Assembly (NCBI GenBank): GCA_964641545.1
Contig: CAZXLT010000011.1
Span: 1-30,441 of the forward strand
DNA from: CAZXLT01 sp964641545
GTDB taxonomy: Bacteria > Patescibacteriota > Saccharimonadia > Saccharimonadales > AWTP1-31
Direction: 5' to 3'
Length of the DNA: 30,441 bases
The notes under the pieces were generated by a model. The model was given only the letters and a program-made list of their open reading frames with translations. It was not told the origin of the DNA and ran no database searches. Of this stretch, positions 6,467 to 14,865 are shown in pieces. Made by a program: the position numbers and the translations under genes. Numbering within the stretch: the stretch's first letter is position 1; the number at the start of each line of letters is the position of its first letter.

Positions 6467-9277
6467 CTACAGCATGTGCTTCAAATAAGAGCCAGTGTAC
6501 GATTTATTATTTCGTGAAATCTGTTCTGGCGTACCCTGCGCAACGACCATGCCCCCTGCTGCCCCACCTTCGGGACCCATGTCAATAATATGATCGGCAG
6601 ATTTAATAACGTCTAGGTTGTGTTCGATAATTATCATGCTGTTACCTGTATCAACAAGCGCGTGCAGTACCTGCAGCAGCTTTTCAACATCCGCCATGTG
6701 CAAACCCGTGGTTGGTTCGTCAAGAACATATAGTGTTCGGCCAGTTGGACGACGGCTAAGCTCGGTTGCAAGTTTAATTCGCTGAGCTTCGCCACCGCTC
6801 AGCGTTGTAGCTGGTTGACCAAGCGAAATATAGCCAAGCCCGACGTCGACCAACGTTTGTAGCTTACGTGCAATTGATGGAATGTTCGAAAAGAACTCCA
6901 GTGCTTGTTCGCAGGTCATTTCGAGCACATCACTTATTGTCTTGCCTTTGAAATGAATTTCGAGCGCCTCGCGGTTGTAGCGTTTTCCTTTGCATACTTC
7001 ACACGGCACATACACATCGGGCAAAAAATGCATTTCGATTTTGATAATTCCATCACCAGAGCAATTTTCGCAGCGCCCACCTTTAACGTTAAAGCTGAAT
7101 CGTCCGGCAGAATATCCCCGTAACTTTGCTTCCGGCACACCGGCAAACAACTCACGAATAGGCGTAAACAAACCGGTGTAGGTTGCCGGATTGCTGCGCG
7201 GCGTACGACCGATTGGCGACTGGTCAATAATAATGACTTTATCAAGCTGCTCGATTCCTTCGATCTCATCATGACGACCAGGCACAGTATTGGCGCGCAT
7301 CAGCCGAGCGGATAATTCCTTTGCCAAAATATCGTTAATAAGGCTCGATTTGCCGCTGCCAGAAACACCGCTTACAACAACAAGTTTTCCAAGCGGAATT
7401 TCTACAGTTACGTTCCGAAGATTGTGCTCACGAGCACCTTTGATTGCAAGACTCTTGCCATTGCCAGTACGCCGTTTTTTTGGAACGGCAATTGTTTTTT
7501 TACCCAGTAAATACTGCCCTGTTATACTTTCGCTACTGGCGGCAACTTCGTCGGGCGTCCCAGCTGCGATTACTTTGCCCCCGTGAATTCCCGCACCTGG
7601 ACCAATGTCTAGCAAGAAATCAGCCGTACGAATAGTTTCTTCATCGTGCTCAACTACAATCACCGTGTTGCCGAGATCTCGGAGATGCTTGAGCGTGGCA
7701 ATCAGACGACCGTTGTCGCGCTGATGCAGACCAATACTTGGTTCGTCCAATACATACAATACGCCCTGCAACCCCGAACCAATCTGTGTTGCCAGGCGGA
7801 TACGTTGTGCTTCGCCACCACTTAACGTAACGGCACTACGAAGCAGGTTTAAGTAGTTAAGACCAACGTCAACCAAGAACTGTAAACGGGCTCGAATTTC
7901 TTTAAGAATTTGAGACGCAATTTTTTGCTCTTTTTCATTCAGCTTCAATTTTTCTACAAACTGCAGCGCATCATCAATTGAAAGTTGGCATATATCCATA
8001 ATGGATTTTTTGGCAATTGTCACCGCCAGCACTTCAGGCTTAAGACGTAAGCCGTTACAGGCGTGGCACGGACGTTCTTGCATAAACCGTTCGATATCGC
8101 GCCGTATAAAATCGCTCTCGGTTTCTTTATGACGACGCTCCAAATTTGGCACAACACCTTCGTAGGTCGTTTCAAACGACCTGCCAGAACCCAAGCTAAC
8201 GCGATACTTTTGCGTACCAGTTCCATACATCAGCAAGGTAATTTGTTCTGGTTTTAGCTCCGAGGTTGGGACATGCAAGCTAAAGTTGTGTGCTTCTGCG
8301 ACTGCTTGGAGCTTTTTCATATACCACGCGTCTGTGCTAACACGGTTGTAGGGTCGGATTGCCCCCTCCGCAATGGTCAGACGTCCATTTGGTATGACCA
8401 GTTCTGGGTCAACCTCAAGTCGCGACCCTAGCCCCGTACAAACAGGACACGCACCATGTGGGCTATTAAAGCTAAACGTGCGTGGTTCGAGTTCTGGAAT
8501 CGTTACATCAGGATGGTCGATACACGCATAGTTAAGTGAGTATGGGTGCTCCACTTTATTGTCGGCGTTTACAATAAGGACTTTTCCGTCAGCAATTTCT
8601 ATTGCCTGCTCAACAGATTGTGTAAGCCTTCCTAGGCTTTCGCTGTTATTCACAAGACGGTCAACAACAATCTCTATGCGGTGTTTGTAGTTTTTATCGA
8701 GCTCCGGAAACTCATCCAGAGCATACACAACCCCATCTACTCGAGCTCTCGCAAAACCAGCCCGCTGGTACTGCTCTGGTATATGTTCAAACGCTCCTTT
8801 TTTATCGATCACGACCGGAGCGAGTATGAGCAGGCGCGCATCTTTGCTGTCTTGTGCAATTTGATCAACGATAACTTGCGTGGTTTGTCGTTCAACCGAC
8901 TTCCCACAAACCGAACAGTGTGGAATCCCGATCCTTGCGTATAAAAGTCGTAAGTAGTCATAAATTTCAGTAACTGTTGCAACCGTACTTCTTGGGTTAC
9001 GACTGGTTGATTTCTGATCGATTGAAATTGCCGGGCTCAGACCATCGATCTGGTCAACATCGGGTTTTTCCATTAGTCCCAAAAACTGACGTGCATAGCT
9101 ACTTAATGACTCTACGTAGCGCCGTTGGCCTTCGGCATATATGGTATCGAATGCCAAGCTAGACTTACCAGAACCACTCAGTCCGGTTATAACCACAAGT
9201 TTCTCGCGAGGAATTCGGACAGTAATGTCCTTAAGATTGTGCTCACGAGCACCTTTAACCTCAATAAAGTCTGTCAT
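6467..9277 (-). CDS. uvrA: excinuclease ABC subunit UvrA
   Basis: A 936-residue protein, normal for UvrA, the damage-recognising ATPase of nucleotide excision repair. Two ABC ATPase modules are complete. The first has Walker A GLSGSGKSS (32-40) and LSGGEAQRI (about 480). The second has Walker A GVSGSGKSS (about 637-645), LSGGEAQRI (about 820) and LYVLDEPTTGLH. Zinc-binding cysteine pairs are present (C-S-V-C near 122, C-P-V-C near 280, C-H-A-C near 405, C-E-N-C and C-E-V-C near 735-760). It works with UvrB (not in the window) and UvrC (at 16484-17980). A TATACT box 11 bases before the ATG and no ribosome binding site suggest a nearly leaderless message. Confidence 0.99.
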   Translation of the reverse strand: MTDFIEVKGAREHNLKDITVRIPREKLVVITGLSGSGKSSLAFDTIYAEGQRRYVESLSSYARQFLGLMEKPDVDQIDGLSPAISIDQKSTSRNPRSTVATVTEIYDYLRLLYARIGIPHCSVCGKSVERQTTQVIVDQIAQDSKDARLLILAPVVIDKKGAFEHIPEQYQRAGFARARVDGVVYALDEFPELDKNYKHRIEIVVDRLVNNSESLGRLTQSVEQAIEIADGKVLIVNADNKVEHPYSLNYACIDHPDVTIPELEPRTFSFNSPHGACPVCTGLGSRLEVDPELVIPNGRLTIAEGAIRPYNRVSTDAWYMKKLQAVAEAHNFSLHVPTSELKPEQITLLMYGTGTQKYRVSLGSGRSFETTYEGVVPNLERRHKETESDFIRRDIERFMQERPCHACNGLRLKPEVLAVTIAKKSIMDICQLSIDDALQFVEKLKLNEKEQKIASQILKEIRARLQFLVDVGLNYLNLLRSAVTLSGGEAQRIRLATQIGSGLQGVLYVLDEPSIGLHQRDNGRLIATLKHLRDLGNTVIVVEHDEETIRTADFLLDIGPGAGIHGGKVIAAGTPDEVAASSESITGQYLLGKKTIAVPKKRRTGNGKSLAIKGAREHNLRNVTVEIPLGKLVVVSGVSGSGKSSLINDILAKELSARLMRANTVPGRHDEIEGIEQLDKVIIIDQSPIGRTPRSNPATYTGLFTPIRELFAGVPEAKLRGYSAGRFSFNVKGGRCENCSGDGIIKIEMHFLPDVYVPCEVCKGKRYNREALEIHFKGKTISDVLEMTCEQALEFFSNIPSIARKLQTLVDVGLGYISLGQPATTLSGGEAQRIKLATELSRRPTGRTLYVLDEPTTGLHMADVEKLLQVLHALVDTGNSMIIIEHNLDVIKSADHIIDMGPEGGAAGGMVVAQGTPEQISRNNKSYTGSYLKHML

Positions 9278-9288
9278 AAAGCTGACCT

Positions 9289-9317
9289 AGTATACCGAAG
9301 AGTCAAGTTTTTTTCCA
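9289..9317 (-). promoter_or_regulatory. promoter of uvrA
   Basis: TGGAAA (9312-9317), a 17-base spacer, and TATACT (9289-9294) on the minus strand, ending 11 bases before the ATG at 9277. The predicted leader is about 5 bases. No LexA-like box was recognised here. Confidence 0.5.
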
Positions 9318-9331
9318 GTCTTATGGTACGC

Positions 9332-9337
9332 TAGACT
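9332..9337 (+). promoter_or_regulatory. possible -10 box of the prephenate dehydratase gene
   Basis: TAGACT, 5 bases before the ATG at 9343, would give a leaderless message. TATGGT at 9322-9327 is an alternative giving a leader of about 9 bases. Neither has a convincing -35, so the call is weak. Confidence 0.3.
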
Positions 9338-9342
9338 TTGTC

Positions 9343-10191
9343 ATGAAGATCGCTATCCAGGGTATTAAGGGATCATTTCACCACCAAGCGGCGGGGGCTT
9401 TTTTTCAAAATGAACCCCTAGAGTTGGTTGAATGCAACACATTCCGAGATGTTTTTAATGCAGTATCTAGTGGTCAAGCCGAGCGCGGTATCGTTGCTAT
9501 CGAAAACTCACTTCATGGCTCAATAAATCCGGTCTATCGACTTTTAGCCGATCAGGGTCTTTGGGTGTACGGAGAAATACGACTTAAAATCGAGCTATTC
9601 CTGTGCGGACACGAAGGAGCCGACCTTGAGCTGCTCAATACTCCTACGAGCAAAGTTTTTTCACAAAATGAGGCGTTTAGCCAATGTGAGGAATGGCTCA
9701 GTACGAATTTGCCTAAAGCACAGAAACAGGAAATGTCTGACACGGCCCAAGCACTCCAGTATGTACTCGCACACGACAAGAAGCAGATTGTTGCAGTGGC
9801 CGGAAAACAGGCATGCGAGCTATACGAAGGCAGCGTGCTTGCTGGACCCATTAACGACGACCAAGAAAATTACACGCGTTTTATTATTCTGACAAAAGAT
9901 CAAATAATCGATGAGCTTGCTAACCGCACCAGCATAATCATGACGCAAACTCGCCAAGATCAACTGGGCAACCTTTATGAAGCTCTTCGCGTTTTTAAGG
10001 AACGCAAAATTAACCTTTCAAAGCTGGATAGTCACCCGTTACCTGGTACGGAGCGTCAATATTCCTTCTATGTAGACTTTGATGAAAATTGTAACTCGGC
10101 AATGGGGCGTGCTGCAATTAATGAGCTTGCCGAACACGGCTGGGAAGTCAACATTCTTGGGTGTTATCGAATCCAAGAGACCCAAGCTTAA
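9343..10191 (+). CDS. pheA: prephenate dehydratase with ACT domain
   Basis: A 282-residue monofunctional prephenate dehydratase, which converts prephenate to phenylpyruvate in phenylalanine synthesis. The catalytic periplasmic-binding-like domain (about 1-182) has IENSLHGSI (53-61) and the signature Thr-Arg-Phe at 178-180 (NYTRF). The C-terminal ACT regulatory domain (about 195-277) has QLGNLYEALRVFKERKINLSK. The usual ESRP phenylalanine-binding motif is DSHP here (229-232), so effector binding may differ. Length is typical. No chorismate mutase, aminotransferase or shikimate genes are adjacent, which is odd for an organism expected to lack aromatic biosynthesis. It diverges from uvrA with 65 bases between starts. 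Confidence 0.95.
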   Translation: MKIAIQGIKGSFHHQAAGAFFQNEPLELVECNTFRDVFNAVSSGQAERGIVAIENSLHGSINPVYRLLADQGLWVYGEIRLKIELFLCGHEGADLELLNTPTSKVFSQNEAFSQCEEWLSTNLPKAQKQEMSDTAQALQYVLAHDKKQIVAVAGKQACELYEGSVLAGPINDDQENYTRFIILTKDQIIDELANRTSIIMTQTRQDQLGNLYEALRVFKERKINLSKLDSHPLPGTERQYSFYVDFDENCNSAMGRAAINELAEHGWEVNILGCYRIQETQA

Positions 10192-10209
10192 GCATTTTAT
10201 AAAATATAT

Positions 10210-10237
10210 TTGACATGCGAACAAAAAGGCGTATATT
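10210..10237 (+). promoter_or_regulatory. promoter of the small membrane protein gene
   Basis: A perfect -35 TTGACA (10210-10215), a 16-base spacer and TATATT (10232-10237, five of six). Transcription should begin near 10244, leaving a leader of about 23 bases before the ATG at 10267. This rules out the in-frame ATG at 10210, which lies inside the promoter. Confidence 0.7.
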
Positions 10238-10266
10238 TATGCTTGATTCTTAAGTGGGAAAACTTT

Positions 10267-10446
10267 ATGCTTCAATTCATCGTTTTGGGAAAGGTTCCAG
10301 GCACATCGTTCCAGCTAACATTTGCCTGGTTTCTTCTCTTTGCACTGATCGTTTCATTGCTCGCACTCGTACTTGTCGAGTTAGCAAAGATCAAACAGTT
10401 GCTGCAGCGCAAACCTGCAAGTGGCGACCAACCAAGCCTCGGTTAG
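10267..10446 (+). CDS. small single-span membrane protein, unknown function
   Basis: A 59-residue protein. A short N-terminal stretch with a GKVPGTSFQ motif precedes one strong hydrophobic helix (about 17-39, FAWFLLFALIVSLLALVLV), then a short basic segment (KIKQLLQRK) and a polar tail. The topology is likely N-out, C-in by the positive-inside rule. I do not recognise a family. The best promoter of the window lies directly upstream. The stop shares 4 bases with the stop of sbcB on the other strand. An in-frame ATG at 10210 is rejected because it overlaps that promoter. Confidence 0.65.
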   Translation: MLQFIVLGKVPGTSFQLTFAWFLLFALIVSLLALVLVELAKIKQLLQRKPASGDQPSLG

Positions 10447-11879
10447 TCATTTGGCAGAAGAGACTGCCCATACAGTAGTAAGTCTTCAAGAAGATGGCGC
10501 TTTGCTTGTGATAGCGTAGGATTATTTTGCAACTCCTCTATTCGTTTAAAATAATTCGCCAAACGGCTCGATTGATCGCCCGAGAATAGTCGGGTGTGTA
10601 TGTGTGCTTCCCAGTCGGCTCTTTCTTGGTCACTTAATTGCCTTGGGAAGTTACGTGCTTTGTATAAAGGAATAAGTTTTTTAAGCCGGTCGTCTAAAAA
10701 TTTATTTGCAAAAGGTGTTATTTTGTCTGGGCTAGCTGCATGTAATTGTTTCAGGAGCTTCCTGTCGTGGTCCTGCAGAAAACCGTCATACAATTGACCG
10801 TCAACTTCAGTACTGCTTGAAAGCAGACGGGTTTGCTGAGCCTTGTCTAATATTTTGAGCGCGTCGAACAGCGCGTTCGGCCACTGTTTGGCTTCTGTTA
10901 ATTTTTCTCTGTGTTGCTCGATAGTTTTTAAGGAAATCCCCAGTCGTTTTTTGCTCGTATCGTCCAACACACCAACTGGAGCAATGGCAGGACATCGATT
11001 GTACTGGAGCAATTTAACAGGTAGCCGTAATTCTGTACTATCTGCTGGCTTCCACTCCCAAGCTTTTGCTAACTCATTTGTGTTAAGCCGCAAGAATTGC
11101 TCTGGATCGTGACGCAAATCATACACTAAGACACCATTCTTTTTTGGATGATCAGCAACAGTCTGTACGATCGTAGTTTTTTCAAATTCGTTGGAATATT
11201 TTCCTGAGCTGTAAACAAATGGCTGACCTGCATGAACAAAGGCTTCCACATCTTTTTTAAGGCGCATATCACGTAGATAGGTAAAGAGTTTCGGTTGCTT
11301 TGCCGCAATTAACCGTGCCACCTCAATCGTTGCCAAAACATCACTAAGGGCATCGTGAGCGTTGGTGTGTTCTAATTTGTTAATACTGGCCAGCAACTCT
11401 AGCCGATTGGTTGGCTTGCCGCTACTATCAACTGGCCACGCAATTCCCTCTGGCCTTAGGGCGCGTGTCATCCGAACAACGTCGAGCAAGTCCCACCGGC
11501 TACAGCCATCTTTCCATTGCCACTCGTACGGGTCCTGCAGATTGCGATATTGCAGAAACCGCATGAACTCATCGTCGAACCGTATAGAATTAAAACCGAT
11601 GAAAATTGTGTTTGGCTGGACAATGTTTTGATAGAAATGATGTAAAAACTCAGTCTCAGTAATTCCTTCGCTATGCGTTTGCTGCGGGGTGATACCGGTG
11701 ATAAGTATGGCATCAGGCTCCGGTAAGACGTCTTCATGCAAGCGAATTAAGAAGTTATCTGGTTCACCTACCGGCTGTAGATCTAGGTCGGTTCGTTGAC
11801 CGGCAAATTGCATAATACGAGCTTCGCGTGGATTTACCCCGCTTGTTTCTAGGTCGTAGAAATAGAAGCTATTTGCCAT
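10443..11879 (-). CDS. sbcB: exodeoxyribonuclease I (SbcB)
   Basis: A 478-residue 3'-5' single-strand DNA exonuclease of the DEDDh superfamily, almost the same length as the E. coli enzyme and clearly alignable with it. Catalytic residues are visible: D9 and E11 in YDLET, D102 in NSIRFDDE, and H175 and D180 in NAHDALSD. Family blocks SRWDLLDV, ALRPEGIAWP and the linked SH3-like/helical C-terminal domains are present. It acts in recombination and mismatch repair. The start ATG 11879 is supported by a TGC-TACACT box 8 bases upstream, inside the 3' end of the upstream gene. Confidence 0.96.
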   Translation of the reverse strand: MANSFYFYDLETSGVNPREARIMQFAGQRTDLDLQPVGEPDNFLIRLHEDVLPEPDAILITGITPQQTHSEGITETEFLHHFYQNIVQPNTIFIGFNSIRFDDEFMRFLQYRNLQDPYEWQWKDGCSRWDLLDVVRMTRALRPEGIAWPVDSSGKPTNRLELLASINKLEHTNAHDALSDVLATIEVARLIAAKQPKLFTYLRDMRLKKDVEAFVHAGQPFVYSSGKYSNEFEKTTIVQTVADHPKKNGVLVYDLRHDPEQFLRLNTNELAKAWEWKPADSTELRLPVKLLQYNRCPAIAPVGVLDDTSKKRLGISLKTIEQHREKLTEAKQWPNALFDALKILDKAQQTRLLSSSTEVDGQLYDGFLQDHDRKLLKQLHAASPDKITPFANKFLDDRLKKLIPLYKARNFPRQLSDQERADWEAHIHTRLFSGDQSSRLANYFKRIEELQNNPTLSQAKRHLLEDLLLYGQSLLPND

Positions 11880-11887
11880 GTGCGACT

Positions 11888-11896
11888 AGTGTAGCA
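11888..11896 (-). promoter_or_regulatory. extended -10 promoter of sbcB
   Basis: TGC then TACACT on the minus strand, ending 8 bases before the ATG at 11879. The predicted leader is about 2 bases. The box lies between the sbcB start and the stop of the upstream gene (11902). Confidence 0.5.
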
Positions 11897-11901
11897 GATA
11901 T

Positions 11902-12399
11902 TTAGGCAGCAATGAGGTCTGCAACAGTTGCAGACCCAAGACGCTGTGGCTCGGCATGGATTTGCGCTTCTTGGTGCGCAACAACGTCTGCTAATGCGGC
12001 TACTGCCATGAACTCCTCAACGACCTGTCCTGCCGACAATACATCGCCACCAGAAGCCTCCCTTCTATGGGCTTGCTGATGCAGCAACCGTGCAAGATCA
12101 TCCATGCGATCGGCAGTGCCTTTTCCTTCAAGATCAACGGTTGCACCACACGAAGTATCATCACCAACAGTCACCTCCAACCAAGCAAACAGTCGGGCAT
12201 GTGCTGGCTCAAGTCCTTTTTTTACTCCTAGCTCATATGCACGCTGCAACATAAGCTTAGCCGACCATGCAATTACAGAACTTAGTTCTCCGTTTTCTAC
12301 TTCTCGATCAATCAAAAGCGTGCCAATTGTACGGGATCGATCTGGGTACGCTCCTCGTAAACCGGGATCAGAATCTGCATTACCACCAATATCTAACAT
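11902..12399 (-). CDS. hypothetical protein, unknown family
   Basis: A 165-residue soluble protein beginning MLDIGGNADSDPG. I do not recognise a domain. The N-terminal part contains SRTIGTLLIDREVENGELSS, the middle is mostly helical and rich in Ala, Arg and Glu, and no membrane segment or signal is seen. The start at 12399 is chosen because a purine-rich Shine-Dalgarno (AAGGAAGG) ends 1 base upstream. The frame extends to an ATG at 12444, but those 15 residues (SCLLLRSSLRKKEG) overlap the leader. It lies between obgE and sbcB on the same strand. Its arginine- and glutamate-rich style recalls the unknown proteins at 25403-26477. GGN-ADSDPGLRG may be a functional loop, but that is a guess. Confidence 0.7.
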   Translation of the reverse strand: MLDIGGNADSDPGLRGAYPDRSRTIGTLLIDREVENGELSSVIAWSAKLMLQRAYELGVKKGLEPAHARLFAWLEVTVGDDTSCGATVDLEGKGTADRMDDLARLLHQQAHRREASGGDVLSAGQVVEEFMAVAALADVVAHQEAQIHAEPQRLGSATVADLIAA

Positions 12400-12413
12400 A
12401 CCTTCCTTCTTTC

Positions 12414-12506
12414 TTAAAGAGGACCGTAGCAGTAAGCACGACAAAGGGAATATAGCCAGTTGGGGCTTGCTGATGCGAAGCTCTTTTTGTTTTTATTGAC
12501 CTCCAT
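12414..12506 (-). CDS. possible 30-residue small protein or leader peptide
   Basis: A short frame on the minus strand begins ATG GAG GTC AAT, ends TAA at 12414, and encodes a peptide rich in aromatic residues and cysteine near its end (SPNWLYSLCRAYCYGPL). An AGGAG lies 11 bases before the ATG, or 8 before an in-frame TTG. A TTGACA is at 12535-12540, but its -10 partner is poor. The stop is 14 bases before the start of the downstream unknown gene, so it could be a leader peptide or a coupled small protein. Chance occurrence cannot be excluded. Confidence 0.25.
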   Translation of the reverse strand: MEVNKNKKSFASASPNWLYSLCRAYCYGPL

Positions 12507-12545
12507 CAACAGGTTTACTCCTGGTTTAGAGGTTTGTCAAGATTG

Positions 12546-13817
12546 TTAGTACTCAAGAGATCCAAGCTGGTTGCCGATAACAATAGTCTGGCCAGCTTCG
12601 ATATTCATTCGCTGCAGTTTATGCATAATTCCCATTTTGTTCATAATGTCACGAAGTCGAGCTACGCCAGCGCCACTTGCAAAATCGGTTCGTTTTGCAA
12701 ATTTTTCAATTTTGCTGCCTGTCACGACAAAGACATCACCTTCTTTTTTAACCTGCCACGCAGTATCTGTTGTTGGTAATTGCAGAATTGGAATTTCAGA
12801 TTTCTTTGCCAAGGCCTGACGCTTCGCGCGAGTCTTTTGGACAAGATCTTGCAATGCGTAGAGTAGTTCCGGTATATTTTCACCACTAGCAGATGATATT
12901 GCCATCAGTTTTGCGCGAGCGGGGAGTATCTTTTTTAGTTCTATGCTGCGCTCTTTTATATCTTTCGGGTTGAGTCCTTCAGTTTTTGTCAGCACAACGA
13001 TTTGCGGACGGTGAGATAAGTCCAACTGATATTCTTTCAGCTCTTTTTGTATGGTCCTGTACGCAGTAACAAGATCTTGATTATAAATATCAACCATGTG
13101 CAGTAGTACACTAGTTCGTTCAACGTGCCGTAAAAATGCGTCGCCCAAACCCTTACCCTGACTCGCCCCTTCTATAAGACCAGGAACATCTGCAAAGAGC
13201 AGGCTATGCTGTTTGTCGATGTCGGCAACGCCTAAATTTGGCGTAATGGTAGTGAAAGCGTAATCGGCAATTTCTGGCTTGGCATTACTGATGCGAGACA
13301 GAAATGTTGACTTGCCGGCATTTGGTAACCCGATGATTCCAACGTCAGCAATAGACTTTAGCTCGAGTGTTAACTCACGACTTACACCTGGTTCGCCCTT
13401 CTCGGCAAGTTTTGGAGCCTGTCTAGTGCTACTCACAAAGTGAGCATTACCAAAGCCACCCTTGCCACCCTCTGCAATAATAACCTCATCGCCGTCATGT
13501 GATAGGTCTGCAAGTATGATTGCACCTTCTGAAACCACGGTTCCGACCGGCACATCAACACGTTTGTCGCTACCACTCCTGCCGTGCTTTCGCTGCTTTC
13601 CACCTGCCTTTCCGCTTTCCGCTTTTATTTCCTTGCTAAAACGAAAACTGGCTAACGTGTTTTGATTTCGGCTCGCCACAAATACAATATCACCGCCATT
13701 GCCGCCATCTCCGCCGTCGGGTCCACCTTTGTCGACGTAGATTTCGTGCCGAAAGCTTACAATTCCGTCTCCTCCATCACCGGCCGAGACTATAGTTTTT
13801 GCTGTATCAACGAACAT
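12546..13817 (-). CDS. obgE: GTPase Obg/ObgE
   Basis: A 423-residue ribosome-assembly GTPase. In order: the glycine-rich Obg fold (1-155, with GGPDGGDGGNGGD and AEGGKGGFGN), the G domain with G1 GLPNAGKST (163-171), G3 DVPG (210-213), G4 TKTE (277-280) and G5 SSASG (308-312), and a C-terminal OCT domain (about 345-423, ending IVIGNQLGSLEY). The G4 motif is TKxE rather than the usual NKxD, which bears on guanine specificity. Obg proteins act in 50S maturation and stress control. A TTGAAA-18-TAAAAT promoter ends 10 bases before the ATG, with no ribosome binding site. Confidence 0.98.
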   Translation of the reverse strand: MFVDTAKTIVSAGDGGDGIVSFRHEIYVDKGGPDGGDGGNGGDIVFVASRNQNTLASFRFSKEIKAESGKAGGKQRKHGRSGSDKRVDVPVGTVVSEGAIILADLSHDGDEVIIAEGGKGGFGNAHFVSSTRQAPKLAEKGEPGVSRELTLELKSIADVGIIGLPNAGKSTFLSRISNAKPEIADYAFTTITPNLGVADIDKQHSLLFADVPGLIEGASQGKGLGDAFLRHVERTSVLLHMVDIYNQDLVTAYRTIQKELKEYQLDLSHRPQIVVLTKTEGLNPKDIKERSIELKKILPARAKLMAISSASGENIPELLYALQDLVQKTRAKRQALAKKSEIPILQLPTTDTAWQVKKEGDVFVVTGSKIEKFAKRTDFASGAGVARLRDIMNKMGIMHKLQRMNIEAGQTIVIGNQLGSLEY

Positions 13818-13827
13818 ACTGGGTAAT

Positions 13828-13857
13828 ATTTTACCATTTTTTACAACACTTTTTCAA
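13828..13857 (-). promoter_or_regulatory. promoter of obgE
   Basis: TTGAAA (13852-13857), an 18-base spacer and TAAAAT (13828-13833) on the minus strand; both hexamers match consensus at five of six positions. The -10 ends 10 bases before the ATG at 13817, giving a leader of about 4 bases. A small inverted repeat (GGTAA and TTACC) overlaps the -10. Confidence 0.65.
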
Positions 13858-13863
13858 TGCTAT

Positions 13864-14865
13864 TTAGTATATGTACGAGTACGCAGCAGCTTCAGCAGCC
13901 GATAAGGTTTTTGTACTAACTCGTCCCCAGCCAGCTGTGTTCATCTCCGAGATGTGCACCGTTCCATCTTCCTCGACAGATTCAACGTAACCAACATGAC
14001 CGTAATAATCACGGGGCGGTGTCCATATTACTGCTCCAGCCTTTGGTGTTCCACCGGTTGGAATGCCAGCTCGCTGTGCCAACGAACGCCAAGTGCTTGC
14101 ATTGCCAAGGTTACTTGGAACAGGATTGCCTGCAGCTGCACGACGATTGGCAGCATACCAGGTACAGTATCCATAGTCGTAACCGTTTGCCCCATAGATA
14201 GCAGTGTTGCCACCCCAGGAGAAACCCCGAGCAACGGCTGCTCGTGCAATCGGCGTTGGCGCAGCATTACCATCTGGAATTACAATTCTATCGCCGACCT
14301 TAAGCCCACTAATTTCCGCATCATTAAAGGCAATAATCTGATCTTTATTTGCCTTATACTTAGTTGCCAAGGAGTCGGCCGTATCACCAGGCTTGACGAT
14401 GTAGACCAATCCATTCACAGGCGAAATAAGCAGTTCCTTGTTCGGTGCCAACGCATCACCGGTAATACCATTTGACCATCGTATGGTGTCAGATGTTATC
14501 CCAAAACGTTCGGCAAGTACAGGCACAGTATCACCGTCTTTAACAACATATGTTTGGATGTCTTTTTTAGATTTTAGACCTGTTGCAACCACCTGTGGCT
14601 TTGCCACAACAGTGTCGTCGGCGGGGGTTACCGCTAACTGTGCATTAACCGTGTCGGCTTTGTTGGTAACCGAGACAGCCTCGTCTAAACTTGTCATCCG
14701 AGCCACGTGCACAGCAATATCAGCAGAGGACAGCTGGTCAAGCGCACTCGTAGCCGACTCGCTACCTGTCACAGCACTAGCATTGTTGGCTTGTACTGGA
14801 GTTTGATTTGGACTCCGTAATACGAACGTACCAACAACAACCAAAACAATGATATTTGCAAGCAA
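13864..14865 (-). CDS. LysM-CHAP cell-wall hydrolase, membrane anchored
   Basis: As drawn, 333 residues: a hydrophobic helix (about 2-16), a low-complexity linker, LysM domain 1 (about 105-148, YVVKDGDTVPVLAERFGI), LysM domain 2 (about 154-197, YIVKPGDTADSLATKYKA) and a C-terminal CHAP amidase/endopeptidase domain with catalytic Cys234 (YGYCTWYAA) and His290 (YYGHVGY). It should bind and cleave peptidoglycan outside the membrane. The start is unresolved. TTG at 14865 would begin inside the membrane helix. The frame is open for 60 more codons, to 15045, and encodes a plausible basic cytoplasmic tail (LTKRNKKRAIRGG), but those codons contain no ATG, GTG or TTG. A non-standard start or a small sequence error is likely. 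A promoter and a folded leader lie upstream. Confidence 0.9.
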   Translation of the reverse strand: MLANIIVLVVVGTFVLRSPNQTPVQANNASAVTGSESATSALDQLSSADIAVHVARMTSLDEAVSVTNKADTVNAQLAVTPADDTVVAKPQVVATGLKSKKDIQTYVVKDGDTVPVLAERFGITSDTIRWSNGITGDALAPNKELLISPVNGLVYIVKPGDTADSLATKYKANKDQIIAFNDAEISGLKVGDRIVIPDGNAAPTPIARAAVARGFSWGGNTAIYGANGYDYGYCTWYAANRRAAAGNPVPSNLGNASTWRSLAQRAGIPTGGTPKAGAVIWTPPRDYYGHVGYVESVEEDGTVHISEMNTAGWGRVSTKTLSAAEAAAYSYIY

